Source: JAXMCI01 sp046349435 (lineage in GTDB: Bacteria; Pseudomonadota; Alphaproteobacteria; Dongiales; Dongiaceae). Taken from it: a stretch of DNA of 64,000 nucleotides. Under the pieces are notes generated by a model. The model was given only the letters and a program-made list of their open reading frames with translations, was not told the DNA's origin and searched no databases. Every line of letters begins with the position of its first letter. Position 1 is the stretch's first letter. Below, piece after piece: positions 33,102 through 41,424 of the stretch. The stretch spans positions 1-64,000 of the forward strand of contig JAXMCI010000030.1 of NCBI GenBank assembly GCA_046349435.1. The letters run 5' to 3'. The position numbers were made by a program, and so were the translations under genes.

Positions 33102-34679
33102 TCAACCCTTCAGCGCGCCGCGCAGCTCTTCGAGCACGATGCGGCGGATCTCCTCGCGCATCGCGGCGATCTCGTCGGCGGCGCCGGCCGGAGCGGGCGC
33201 GGCAGATGCCCCCTCCTGCAGCCGGCCGAGCGACATCGGCGCCTCGCGGCCGACGGCGAGCGGCGGCCGGTCGGCGTCGAGCGCCAGCCCGGCGAGGTCG
33301 CCGGGGCGCTCGGCCGCCTCGTCGCTCCAGGCGATCCGCGCCCAGTTGACGAGGTGCTGCGGCCCGATGTTCTCGCCGACCGAGGAGCGGCCGGCGAAGC
33401 CGGTGCCGATGGTGAAGGACGGCGCCAGGTGGGTGGCGAAGCCGGCGGCGCCCTGGCTGCAAGGGGCGTTGACGACGACGCGCAGCGCCGCCACCGCCGA
33501 CCCGTAGGCCAGCACGTTGGCCGGGGTGCGGCTGTGGATGGCGGCGGAGTGGCCGGCGCCTGCGCTGCGGATCAGGGCGCGGGCCACCGAGACGCCGCCG
33601 GCGAAGTGCGGCACCCGCACGAAGCCCAGCACCGGGCAGAGCTTCTCCTTCGACAGCGGCTCCTCGAACCCGACCGTGTCGATCGGCGCCAGGATGATCT
33701 GGGCGGCGCGCGGCAGGCGGATGCCGGCGCGCTCGGCGATCTCGGCTGCCGAGCGGCCGAGCACGGCGGTGTTGAAGCTGCCCATGCCGTAGAGCAGCTC
33801 GCGCAGCTCGGCGACCTCGGCCGGCTTGGCGACATAGGCGCCGGCGCGCTCGAAGCAGGCGAGCAGCTTGTCGGCGATCGCCTCCTCGGCGACCACGACG
33901 CTCTCGTTGGTGCAGAGCACCGAGTTGTCGAAGCTCTTCGACTGCACGATCCGCTTCGCCGCCGCCTCGAGGTCGGCGCTGGCGTCGACCAGCGCCGGGG
34001 CGTTGCCCGGCCCGACGCCGATCGCCGGATTGCCCGAGCTGTAGGCGGCACGGACCATCGGGCTGCCGCCGGTGGCGAGGATGACGTTGACCAGCCGCGA
34101 CTTCATTACGTGCTCGATCAGCGGCAGGCTCGGCTGCTCGATGATCTGCACGGTGCCGGACGGCGCGCCGGCGCGCTCGGCCGCCTCGGCCATGGCCCGC
34201 GCGGCCTCGACCGAGCAGCGCCGCGCCATCGGGTGCGGCGAGACGAGGATGGCGTTGCGCGTCAGCAGCGCCATCATGATCTTGAAGAAGATGGTGCAGA
34301 CCGGGTTGGTCGAGGGGGTGAGCGCGAACACCACCCCGGCCGGGCGCGGCAGCTCGACGATGCGGTCGGCCTCGCGCAGGCGCGGCGAGCAGAAATCCTC
34401 GCCGCGATAGCGCTCGTACATGCCGCGCGAGGTGATCTCGTTCTTGATCTTCTTGTGCTCGGCGACGCCGAAGCCGGTCTCCTTGACGGCCGCCTCGGCG
34501 AGCGCGCCGGCCTTGGCGAAGCCGGCCTCGGCGGCGGCGCGGACGATCGCGTCGACCTCGTCGCGGCGGTAGCGGGCGAAGCTGGCGGCGGCCCAGGCGG
34601 CCGTCTCCAGCATCATGTCGGCGGTGCCGGTCGCCCGCTTCTCGCCGGCGAGCAGCTCCTCGATGATCGCGCTGCTCAT
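33102..34679 (-). CDS. CoA-acylating aldehyde dehydrogenase of the microcompartment (PduP/EutE-like)
   Basis: 525 residues. Oxidises an aldehyde to the acyl-CoA with NAD+ and CoA. Landmarks: KIKNEITSRGMYERYRGED, VFALTPSTNPVCTIFFKIMM, GGSPMVRAAYSSGNPAIGVGPGNAPALV and the catalytic Cys256 in SFDNSVLCTNES. The enzyme proper ends near residue 455. A linker (EGASAAPAPAGAA) then leads to a C-terminal amphipathic helix, ADEIAAMREEIRRIVLEELR, which looks like an encapsulation peptide and resembles the N-terminal helix of the PduM-like protein. It is therefore the signature enzyme of this metabolosome. It is placed 3 nt after the aminotransferase gene. Confidence 0.93.
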   Translation of the reverse strand: MSSAIIEELLAGEKRATGTADMMLETAAWAAASFARYRRDEVDAIVRAAAEAGFAKAGALAEAAVKETGFGVAEHKKIKNEITSRGMYERYRGEDFCSPRLREADRIVELPRPAGVVFALTPSTNPVCTIFFKIMMALLTRNAILVSPHPMARRCSVEAARAMAEAAERAGAPSGTVQIIEQPSLPLIEHVMKSRLVNVILATGGSPMVRAAYSSGNPAIGVGPGNAPALVDASADLEAAAKRIVQSKSFDNSVLCTNESVVVAEEAIADKLLACFERAGAYVAKPAEVAELRELLYGMGSFNTAVLGRSAAEIAERAGIRLPRAAQIILAPIDTVGFEEPLSKEKLCPVLGFVRVPHFAGGVSVARALIRSAGAGHSAAIHSRTPANVLAYGSAVAALRVVVNAPCSQGAAGFATHLAPSFTIGTGFAGRSSVGENIGPQHLVNWARIAWSDEAAERPGDLAGLALDADRPPLAVGREAPMSLGRLQEGASAAPAPAGAADEIAAMREEIRRIVLEELRGALKG

Positions 34680-34682
34680 GGC

Positions 34683-35969
34683 CTAGCGCCCCATCGCCCG
34701 GCGCCGGCCGGCCGGGCTCTTGCCAAAGCACTCGGCGCGGGCCAGCCCGATCGCCCGCTCGCAGCGCTCGAGCAGCTCCTGGCAGAGGGCTGCCGACATC
34801 AGCACGCCCGGCTTGAACTGCAGGACGCGGGGATCGAGGGTCGAGAAGATCGCCCAGACGCCGTTCTCGTAGAGGTGCCGCATCACCGGCTTGGCGCCCT
34901 CGGGATAGTCGAACTCCAGCCCCATCACCACGCCGCACTGGCGGATGCCGACGAAGAAGTCGCCATAGAGCTTCATGATCTCGCCGAGGCCGCTGCGCAT
35001 CGTCTCGGAGATGTAGTTGACCATCTGCCGGACGGCCGGCCGCTCGAGGATCTCCAGCGTCTTCATCGCGACGAGGCAGCCGAGCTCGGCGCCGCCCGCG
35101 GTCGACATGTGGCCGAAGCCGTCCTCCTTGAGCCAGCCGGCATACTGCTCGCGCACCATGGCGCAGGAGATCGGGTACATGCCGCCCGAGATGCCCTTGC
35201 CGGTGACGACGATGTCGGGATCGAGCCCGTAGCGCTGGTAGCCCCACATCTCGCCGCAGCGCATCAGCCCGGTCTGCACCTCGTCGGCGATGTAGAGCGC
35301 GTCGTACTTGCGGCAGAGCCGCTCGACCTCGGTGAGATAGCCCGGCAGCGGCATCGGAAAGCCGTAGGTCGCCGGGATCGTCTCCATGATGACAGCCGCC
35401 ACGTCGCGGCCCCTGAGGGCGTCCTCCATGGCGGAGAGGTCGTTGAACGGCACATGGACGAACTCGTCCGGCCGGTCGGACAGGAACAGCTTCGAGAAGC
35501 GGTCGGCGCCGGTCGCCACGGCAAGGCCGGTATGGCCGTGATAGGCCTTGATCACCGAGACGATCTTGCGCCGCTGCTTGGCGTGGCGCGCGGTCTTCAG
35601 CGCGATGTCGATCGCCTCGGCGCCGCCGGCCCCGTACATGGTGTATTGCAGCAGGCCGCCGGTGGTGGCGGCCAGCCGCTCGGCCAGCGCCGTGCGGGCG
35701 AGCGACGGGAAGTGGTGGTTGCCGATGTCGAAGCGGCCGGTGCCGCGATGCAGCACCTCGATCAGCTCGGGATGGCGGTGGCCGATATTGTAGGTGCCGC
35801 CGTTGAGATGGACGTCGATCAGCCGCCGGCCGTCCATGTCGAACAGCAGGTAGCCCTCGCGGCGGTCGATCACCAGATCGACGCCCATGTCCTGCCAGGC
35901 CTGGGTCTTGCCCGGGTTCCAGAACTGCTTCGACTTCTCGATGAAGTCCTGCTTCTCGGGGCTTGCCAT
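34683..35969 (-). CDS. Class III PLP-dependent aminotransferase / amino-alcohol-phosphate phospholyase-like
   Basis: 428 residues, fold-type I PLP enzyme. Landmarks: DVHLNGGTYNIGHRHPELIE, YGAGGAEAIDIALKTAR, KAYHGHTGLAVA, the Asp of YIADEVQTGLMR and the PLP-binding Lys258 in VVTGKGISGGMYP. By family this could be an aminotransferase. Paired with a kinase-like APH gene and a CoA-acylating dehydrogenase it more likely acts as a phospholyase: amino-alcohol phosphate to aldehyde, ammonia and phosphate. That is the role proposed for its counterpart in RMM-type microcompartments. The role is inference from context. A palindromic repeat separates it from the phosphotransferase gene upstream. Confidence 0.88.
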   Translation of the reverse strand: MASPEKQDFIEKSKQFWNPGKTQAWQDMGVDLVIDRREGYLLFDMDGRRLIDVHLNGGTYNIGHRHPELIEVLHRGTGRFDIGNHHFPSLARTALAERLAATTGGLLQYTMYGAGGAEAIDIALKTARHAKQRRKIVSVIKAYHGHTGLAVATGADRFSKLFLSDRPDEFVHVPFNDLSAMEDALRGRDVAAVIMETIPATYGFPMPLPGYLTEVERLCRKYDALYIADEVQTGLMRCGEMWGYQRYGLDPDIVVTGKGISGGMYPISCAMVREQYAGWLKEDGFGHMSTAGGAELGCLVAMKTLEILERPAVRQMVNYISETMRSGLGEIMKLYGDFFVGIRQCGVVMGLEFDYPEGAKPVMRHLYENGVWAIFSTLDPRVLQFKPGVLMSAALCQELLERCERAIGLARAECFGKSPAGRRRAMGR

Positions 35970-35996
35970 GCCGGCCTAGCTCCTTGACCCGCTGTG

Positions 35997-36090
35997 CCCT
36001 CCCCCTTGCGGGGGAGGGGTTAGTGGGGGGTGGGCCCCAGGGCCGTGCGGCGGCACCCCCACCCCCAGCCCTCCCCCGCAAGGGGGAGGG
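35997..36090. repeat. GC-rich palindromic repeat (REP-like) between phosphotransferase and aminotransferase genes
   Basis: 22-nt arms at 35997-36018 (CCCTCCCCCTTGCGGGGGAG plus GG) and 36069-36090 are exact reverse complements. Flanking stretches (GTTAGTGGGGGGTGGG and CACCCCCACCCCCAG) extend the pairing imperfectly. Each arm is itself a hairpin (CTCCCCC/GGGGGAG around TTGC or GCAA). It resembles dispersed C/G-rich extragenic palindromes and sits inside the microcompartment operon. Confidence 0.8.
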
Positions 36091-36125
36091 GGCGCCTGGC
36101 ACCGCCGCGGATATCGCGGACGCGC

Positions 36126-37112
36126 TCATCCGAAGCGCGCGAGGTAGCGCTCGGCGAGCGCGCAGGTGTGCTGCGAGTAGGCGCGGCCCTCGGTGCGGGC
36201 GAGCTCGGTGGCGGAATGCGAGCCGATCCAGGCGAACAGGTTCATCCGCCGCAGCATGATGAAGGTCCAGAGCTCGTTCTCCTCGACGGCCGAGACGGCG
36301 CCGACCCGGCGATAGCCCTCGAGCCAGGCCTGCATCAGCTCGTCGACGTCGGGGCGGTGCTCGATGAAGCTGACCGCGGTGGCGGCGTCGTAGAGGAACC
36401 AGCCGAAGCCGCAATCGTCGAAGTCGATGACCCGGACGTCGCCTTCGTGGACCAGCAGGTTGGCGAGCCGGAAGTCGGCGTGGATCAGGCCGTAGCGCTC
36501 CGGCCCCAGGCCGAAGGCGGCGAGCCGCCGCTCCATCACGTCGACCATCCGCTGCAGCAGCCGGCGGCGCTCCGCGTCGAGGTCCGGCCCCTCCGTCCAG
36601 GGGCCCCAGTTCGGCTTGGCGCCGAGGCAGTGCTCGAAGTCCCAGGTCAGCCGCTCGAACCAGGCCGGCCGCCGCCAGCCCCTGGAATGGCGGTGGGTCA
36701 GCGCGGTGACCTCGCCGAGCTGCCGGAAGGGCTGGATCAGCTGCTCCTGGCTCGGCTCGCTGCCCTCGATGAACTGGAACAGCACGCAGTTGCGCGGCCG
36801 CGGCAGGGCCGGGTGGGACACCGTCTGGATGTCGGCGCCGTCGCGGCCGGTGATCGCCTGCGGCGTCTTGACGCCGGCCTCGGCCTGCAGCGCGCGCATC
36901 CAGGCGAGCTCGCTGCGGATGCCGTCGACCGTGTGGTAGTCCTCGCGATGGACCCGCAGGACGACCTTCGGCGCGCCCGGCGGCGTCACCAGGTAGGTGA
37001 CGTTCTCCGAGTGGTTGATCATGCGCAGCGGCGCGCCGCCGAGGCCCCAGCGATCGAGCGACGCCGCGGCCAGCCGGTCGACCCCGTCCAGAACCTCGTC
37101 TTGCTCGGCCAT
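36126..37112 (-). CDS. APH-family phosphotransferase (probable amino-alcohol kinase of the microcompartment operon)
   Basis: 328 residues, aminoglycoside-phosphotransferase/choline-kinase fold. Landmarks: NHSENVTYLVTPPGAPKVVLRV (nucleotide-binding strand with Lys), RSELAWMRALQAEAG (C-helix Glu), Brenner motif LIHADFRLANLLVH (catalytic Asp, metal Asn) and VIDFDDCGFGWFLYD (metal Asp). The family phosphorylates amino alcohols, homoserine and antibiotics. Here it heads an operon with a class III PLP enzyme and an aldehyde dehydrogenase, which fits phosphorylation of an amino alcohol as the first step. It is divergent from the AraC-type regulator. The start is the ATG at 37112; the longer upstream frame is shadow. 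Confidence 0.88.
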   Translation of the reverse strand: MAEQDEVLDGVDRLAAASLDRWGLGGAPLRMINHSENVTYLVTPPGAPKVVLRVHREDYHTVDGIRSELAWMRALQAEAGVKTPQAITGRDGADIQTVSHPALPRPRNCVLFQFIEGSEPSQEQLIQPFRQLGEVTALTHRHSRGWRRPAWFERLTWDFEHCLGAKPNWGPWTEGPDLDAERRRLLQRMVDVMERRLAAFGLGPERYGLIHADFRLANLLVHEGDVRVIDFDDCGFGWFLYDAATAVSFIEHRPDVDELMQAWLEGYRRVGAVSAVEENELWTFIMLRRMNLFAWIGSHSATELARTEGRAYSQHTCALAERYLARFG

Positions 37113-37295
37113 GAAGCTCGCGCCGCGTTCCCTTCCCTTACCGGCGGCCGAGACTAGGGGGTGGCGCGGGGCGGCCGCTTGACAGGAGGCGCGCCACTCT
37201 TGACCGCGGACGGCCCCCGCGCTTGATCGGCCGGGGCCCGCCATGCAATGATTTTTGGCGGCGTGACAAGGTCGCCCGGCAAGGGCGCTGGAGCC

Positions 37296-38363
37296 ATGGC
37301 TGGAGAGGTGTCGGCGGGAGACAACGACGCTCGCGAGGAGGGAACCCCGGCCACCGGGGGCCCGACGATCCTGGCCGCCGCCGCGACCGGGCTGGTCGGC
37401 TTCATCGAGCGCAACGGCGGCGACGTCGACGGCATCTTCGGCCGGGCCGGGATCGCCCCGGAGCTGGCCGGCTCCCCCACCCTGAAGCTCCGCCTCAGCG
37501 CCTATTGCAGCCTCTTCGAGGAAGCGTCGCGCAGCACCCAGAACGACAATTTCGGCCTCTGGTTCGGCAACCAGTTCCAGCCGCGCGACCTCGGCCTCTG
37601 GGGCTACGCCGCGGTCTCCTCGCCGACCCTGGGCAGCGCCCTGGAGAACCTGGTCAACCTGTTGCCCTACCACCAGGAATCCTCGGTCATGCGGCTCACC
37701 CGCGGCGACGACGGGATGGCCCGGCTGGAGTACCAGATCACCTCGTCGCGCATCCTGGCGCGCCGCCAGGACGCCGAGCTGTCGCTCGGCATGTTCCTCA
37801 ACCTGATGCGCGAATGCTGCGGCCCGCGCTGGGTCCCCGACGAGGTGCATTTCGAGCATCCGCGGCCGCAGCTCTGGAAGGACCACGAGACGGCCTTCGA
37901 CGCACCGGTCTATTTCGGCCAGGCCGACAACGCCCTGGTCTTCCGGCCGGAGCTGCTCGACCGGCCGATGCCGGCCCGCGACCTCAGGCTGCTGGCGATG
38001 ATGCAGACTTGCCTGGAGCAGCTCGGCTCCCGCCACCACGGCGACGACCTGCTGGAGCGGGTGCGCGCCACCATCCGCATGCGGCTGCCCTCGGGCTATC
38101 CGCCGCTCGAGCAGGTCGCCGCCGAGCTGCGGCTGCCGGCCACCGCCGTGCAGCGCGAGCTGGCCGACCAGGGCCTGACCTACAAGGACGCGGTCGAGGC
38201 GATGCGGCGCGGCCTCGCCGCGCACTATCTCGGCCAGCGGCACCTGCCGCTGACCGAGATCGCCTTCCTGCTCGGCTATTCCGAGCTCAGCGCCTTCAGC
38301 CGGGCCTTCACCCGCTGGACCGGACAGTCGCCGCGCGCCTATCGCAAGCGGCTCGACCACTAG
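37296..38363 (+). CDS. AraC-family transcriptional regulator (divergent from the microcompartment operon)
   Basis: 355 residues. The N-terminal ligand-binding domain is of the AraC 'arabinose_bd'/OruR type (ILAAAATGLVGFIERNGGDVD, FGLWFGNQFQPRDLGLWGYA, SALENLVNLLPYHQESS). The C-terminal double helix-turn-helix reads LEQVAAELRLPATAVQRELADQG and LTEIAFLLGYSELSAFSRAF, followed by WTGQSPRAYRK. Divergent orientation with a 183-nt shared upstream region makes it the likely regulator of the microcompartment genes. The inducer would be the amino alcohol or a downstream metabolite, which is inferred. The ATG at 37296 follows TGGAG; an upstream ATG at 37248 is possible. Confidence 0.88.
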   Translation: MAGEVSAGDNDAREEGTPATGGPTILAAAATGLVGFIERNGGDVDGIFGRAGIAPELAGSPTLKLRLSAYCSLFEEASRSTQNDNFGLWFGNQFQPRDLGLWGYAAVSSPTLGSALENLVNLLPYHQESSVMRLTRGDDGMARLEYQITSSRILARRQDAELSLGMFLNLMRECCGPRWVPDEVHFEHPRPQLWKDHETAFDAPVYFGQADNALVFRPELLDRPMPARDLRLLAMMQTCLEQLGSRHHGDDLLERVRATIRMRLPSGYPPLEQVAAELRLPATAVQRELADQGLTYKDAVEAMRRGLAAHYLGQRHLPLTEIAFLLGYSELSAFSRAFTRWTGQSPRAYRKRLDH

Positions 38364-38387
38364 CCGGACCGGCCGGACCTCCGGCGC

Positions 38388-39419
38388 TCAGGCCGGCTCG
38401 CCGGCCGCAGCGATCGGCGCCGGCCGCGGCACGCGGCGTCCGCTGATCCTCTCGAGCAGCGCCTCCCAGGCCACGCAATGCCGCTCGAACAGCCCCTCGA
38501 CCGAGCGCCGGCCAGCGGCGCCCATGGCAGCGAGGTCGCGATGGGCGAGCGAGCCGATGGCGGCGGCGAGCGCCTCCGGATCGTCCGCCGGCACCAGGAT
38601 GCCGGCCTCCGCCGGCAGCTGCTCGGGGATGCCGTCGACCGCGGCGGCGATCAGCGGCCTGCCAGCCGCCCGGGCCTCCGCCGCGACCTGCCCAAAGGCC
38701 TCCCAGCGCGAGGGCATCAGCACGGCGTCGGCCGCGGCGAGCAGCGCAGTCGGGTCGGTGAACCTGCCGAAGAACTCGACGTTCTCCAGGCCGGCCGCGG
38801 CGGCCCGCAGCGCCGCCTCGTCCTCGCCATAGCCCACGAGCGTCAGGCGGGCCAGGCCGGGCGGCAGGAGCCGCATCGCCGCGATCGCCCGGTCGAAGCC
38901 CTTCTGGCGGTGGAACCGGCCATAGGCGAGCAGCCGCAGCGGCTGCCGACGCGCCGCCGGCAGCGGCAGGTTGAAGAGCTGCGGCAGGTCGCGGCCCTGG
39001 GTGATGACGCTGAGCTTCGCCTCGTCGACCAGCCGGTGCTCGAGCATCCAGCGCGCCTGGCCGTGCGACACCGCCACCACATGGTCGACCAGCGCATAGG
39101 CGAGGCGCAGCATGGCCCGGAAGCGGCCCGGCTCGGGCACGCAGTGGCGCTCGAAGCCCTCCGTGTAGCTGTGCTCGACGAGGATCACGCGGCGGCGCAG
39201 CCGCCGGGCCCGCAGGCTGGCGAGGAAGGGCAGCTTCGGCCAGCCGACGGTGAAGTGGACGATCGCCAGGTCGGCGTCGATCCGCGGCGCTAGCCGCCCG
39301 ACGGTGGGCAGCACGACCGTGCGGTGGTCCCAGCGCGTCAGCGACTTGTGCTGCTGCTGGATCACCCCGGTGACGCCGCCGAGGCGGTCGTCGTCGAGGA
39401 GGTGGGCAATGGTGGTCAT
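38388..39419 (-). CDS. Glycosyltransferase, GT-B fold (GT4-like)
   Basis: 343 residues. N-terminal Rossmann domain with VILVEHSYTEGFERHC and VVAVSHGQARWML. C-terminal nucleotide-sugar domain with LRLLAYGRFHRQKGFDRAIAAM, LVGYGEDEAAL, VEFFGRFTDPTALLAAADAV and the E-x7-E-like PSRWEAFGQVAAEARAAGRPLIA of retaining GT4 enzymes. Transfers a sugar to a growing polysaccharide on the cytoplasmic side. Donor and acceptor are unknown. It is the last of three glycosyltransferase genes in the minus-strand run, 5 nt after its neighbour. Confidence 0.88.
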   Translation of the reverse strand: MTTIAHLLDDDRLGGVTGVIQQQHKSLTRWDHRTVVLPTVGRLAPRIDADLAIVHFTVGWPKLPFLASLRARRLRRRVILVEHSYTEGFERHCVPEPGRFRAMLRLAYALVDHVVAVSHGQARWMLEHRLVDEAKLSVITQGRDLPQLFNLPLPAARRQPLRLLAYGRFHRQKGFDRAIAAMRLLPPGLARLTLVGYGEDEAALRAAAAGLENVEFFGRFTDPTALLAAADAVLMPSRWEAFGQVAAEARAAGRPLIAAAVDGIPEQLPAEAGILVPADDPEALAAAIGSLAHRDLAAMGAAGRRSVEGLFERHCVAWEALLERISGRRVPRPAPIAAAGEPA

Positions 39420-39424
39420 GGTTC

Positions 39425-40399
39425 TCAGCTCCGGGACAGGGCCAGCCGCGACAGGCCGGCGAACAGATCGGGCGGCAGCAGCCGCTGCAGCAGCGCGGCG
39501 GCGCCGGTGGCCAGGGTCTTGCCGGGCTCCTCGAGCAGCAGCACGGGGCGGAGCCGGAGCGCGCTCGCCAGCAACGGCAGGGCCGCCCGGCGGTCGCGGC
39601 TGGTGACGGCGCGCCGCGCCAGGTAGCGCAGCTCGCGGGCCCGCGCCTCGTCGCCGTGCATGGCGATGAAGCCCGGCGCATAGGAGGCGACGGTGGCGCA
39701 GACCTGCTCCCAGCTCTCGAGCTGGCGCGTCACGTCGGCCGAGAGCCCGCCGGCATTGATCCGGTAGAGGGTCAGGTTGCGGCCGACGCCGCGGAAGCCC
39801 CAGCCGGTGGTGAGCGCGATGCGGGTCCAGCACTCGACGTCCTCGGAGCGGCGCAGGCTCTCGTCGAAATACCAGGTGCGGTCGGCGCCTGGCGGCCGGC
39901 GGGCGATGTCGTCGAAGACGGCGCGGCGCATCACCGGGACCGAGCCGTTCTTGACCACCCGGCCGGTGAAGACCAGCCGGGCGTCGACCGGGCCGTCGAC
40001 CGGCGCCTGGACGATGCCGAGCGGCCGGTCCTGCTCGTCGATCAGGATCGCGCCGTCGTAGCTGACCCCGACCGTGGGGTGGGCATCGAGGTTGGCGACG
40101 TGCAGCGCCAGCTTCTCCGGCAGCCAGCCGTCGTCGGCGTCGAGCAGCGCGACATAGTCGCCGCGGGCGGCCGCGATGCCGGTGTTGCGCGCGCCGGCCA
40201 GGCCGCGGTTGGCTTGGGCGACGATGCGGATGCGCGGATCGGCGAAGGCGCGGCAGATCGCGACGCTGCCGTCGCTGCCGCCATCGTCGACGACGATCAA
40301 CTCGAGGTCGGCGAAACTCTGCGCGAGGACAGACCGAATGGCGGTCGCGACATAGCGCTCGACGTTGTAGACGGGCATCACGACGCTGACGCGGGGCAT
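39425..40399 (-). CDS. Glycosyltransferase family 2 protein
   Basis: 324 residues. GT-A fold with VSVVMPVYNVERYVATAIRS, LELIVVDDGGSDGS, ANRGLAGARNTGIAAARGDY and the DxD-type metal motif LLDADDGW. The C-terminal region (WTRIALTTGWGFRGV, YRINAGGLSADVTRQLESWEQ) resembles GT2 enzymes of exopolysaccharide clusters. Related to the next gene upstream, with the same architecture. The ATG at 40399 follows AGGAGA. It adds a sugar by inverting transfer; specificity unknown. Confidence 0.9.
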   Translation of the reverse strand: MPRVSVVMPVYNVERYVATAIRSVLAQSFADLELIVVDDGGSDGSVAICRAFADPRIRIVAQANRGLAGARNTGIAAARGDYVALLDADDGWLPEKLALHVANLDAHPTVGVSYDGAILIDEQDRPLGIVQAPVDGPVDARLVFTGRVVKNGSVPVMRRAVFDDIARRPPGADRTWYFDESLRRSEDVECWTRIALTTGWGFRGVGRNLTLYRINAGGLSADVTRQLESWEQVCATVASYAPGFIAMHGDEARARELRYLARRAVTSRDRRAALPLLASALRLRPVLLLEEPGKTLATGAAALLQRLLPPDLFAGLSRLALSRS

Positions 40400-40426
40400 G
40401 GCACGGATCTCCTGAACGGGGGCGGG

Positions 40427-41368
40427 CTAGCGGCTGAGCGCCGAGCGCAGCAGCTGGCGGGGCATCAGCAGGCTGGCGGCGACCCCGATCGCGGTCAGCA
40501 GCGTGCGGCGCGGCCGCTCGGCCAGCAGGGCGAGGGGGTCGCAGCGCAGCGCCGTGGCCAGGTGGCGGCCGGCGCAGCCGGCGGGCTTGCCGAGCCGCAG
40601 CGCGCGGCGCGCCAGGTAGCGGTGGTAGAGGGCACGGGCGCGCGGCTCGACGGCCGCCACGGTGCGCGGCGCCTTGGCCCGGGCCTGGCCCAGCATTGCC
40701 TCCCAGCCGCCCAGCATGCGGTCGAGGTCGGCCGACAGCCCCTCGTCCGAGGTACGGTAGTCGACCAGCACGTCGTCGATGCCCTCGATCTCCCAGCTCG
40801 AGCTGGTCAGCACGCGCACCAGCCACTCCTGGTCCTCGGCATGGCGCAGCGTCTCGTCGAAGCTGCCGACCACGCCGAAGAGCTCGCGCCGCACCACCAT
40901 GTTGGAGGTGGTGCAGACCGGGTTCTCGCCGAGCAGGTCGATCAGCGCCAGCCGGCCCTCGGCGCTGGAGACGCGCCCGGGCGCCGAGAGGCGCGGGTCG
41001 AAGAACTGGATCCGGGCGAAGGAGACGCCGACCGACTCGTCGCCCTCGAGATGGGCGCGGTGGGCGGCGAGCTTGCCCATGTGCCAGCGGTCGTCGGCGT
41101 CGAGGAAGGCGACGAAGCGGCCGCGCGACCGGGCGATGCCGAGGTTGCGGGTCGCCGACGGGCCGGCATTGGCGCGGCGGATCACGGTGATGCGCGGATC
41201 GACGGCGGCGAGCTCGGCGGCGACGGCGTGGCTGCCGTCGGTCGAGCCGTCGTCGACCACGATCACCTCGAAGTCGCCGTCGCTCTGGCCGAGCACGGAG
41301 GTCAGGGCCGTCCACAGCGTCGCGGCGGCGTTGTAGCAGGGAACGATCACGGAGAAGGTCGGCGACAT
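40427..41368 (-). CDS. Glycosyltransferase family 2 protein
   Basis: 313 residues. FSVIVPCYNAAATLWTALTSVLG, FEVIVVDDGSTDGSH, RANAGPSATRNLGIARSRG and the metal motif FLDADDRWH show the GT-A fold. Later HAEDQEWLVRVLTSSSWEI and VLVDYRTSDEGLS resemble its neighbour at 39425-40399, so the two look like an old duplication. It is the first gene of the three-gene glycosyltransferase run. A sigma-54-like element lies 41 nt upstream of the ATG (41409-41424), the same distance as before the flippase gene. Confidence 0.9.
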   Translation of the reverse strand: MSPTFSVIVPCYNAAATLWTALTSVLGQSDGDFEVIVVDDGSTDGSHAVAAELAAVDPRITVIRRANAGPSATRNLGIARSRGRFVAFLDADDRWHMGKLAAHRAHLEGDESVGVSFARIQFFDPRLSAPGRVSSAEGRLALIDLLGENPVCTTSNMVVRRELFGVVGSFDETLRHAEDQEWLVRVLTSSSWEIEGIDDVLVDYRTSDEGLSADLDRMLGGWEAMLGQARAKAPRTVAAVEPRARALYHRYLARRALRLGKPAGCAGRHLATALRCDPLALLAERPRRTLLTAIGVAASLLMPRQLLRSALSR

Positions 41369-41408
41369 GGCGGGTCTCCCGGGCTGGATGCTGGTCCTGG
41401 CTCCGGTC

Positions 41409-41424
41409 TTCAAGATGCGGGCCA
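41409..41424 (-). promoter_or_regulatory. Sigma-54-like promoter element upstream of the glycosyltransferase run
   Basis: On the minus strand TGGCCCGCATCTTGAA has the -24 GG and the 10-nt spacing of sigma-54 promoters, but reads GA instead of GC at -12. An almost identical element stands at 43274-43289 at exactly the same distance from its ATG, which supports a functional site even if the sigma factor is uncertain. Confidence 0.45.

Noticed and set aside
35997..36090. C/G-rich palindrome as an intrinsic terminator of the phosphotransferase gene
   Set aside because: No T-run follows on either strand, and the two-hairpin layout fits a repetitive element better.
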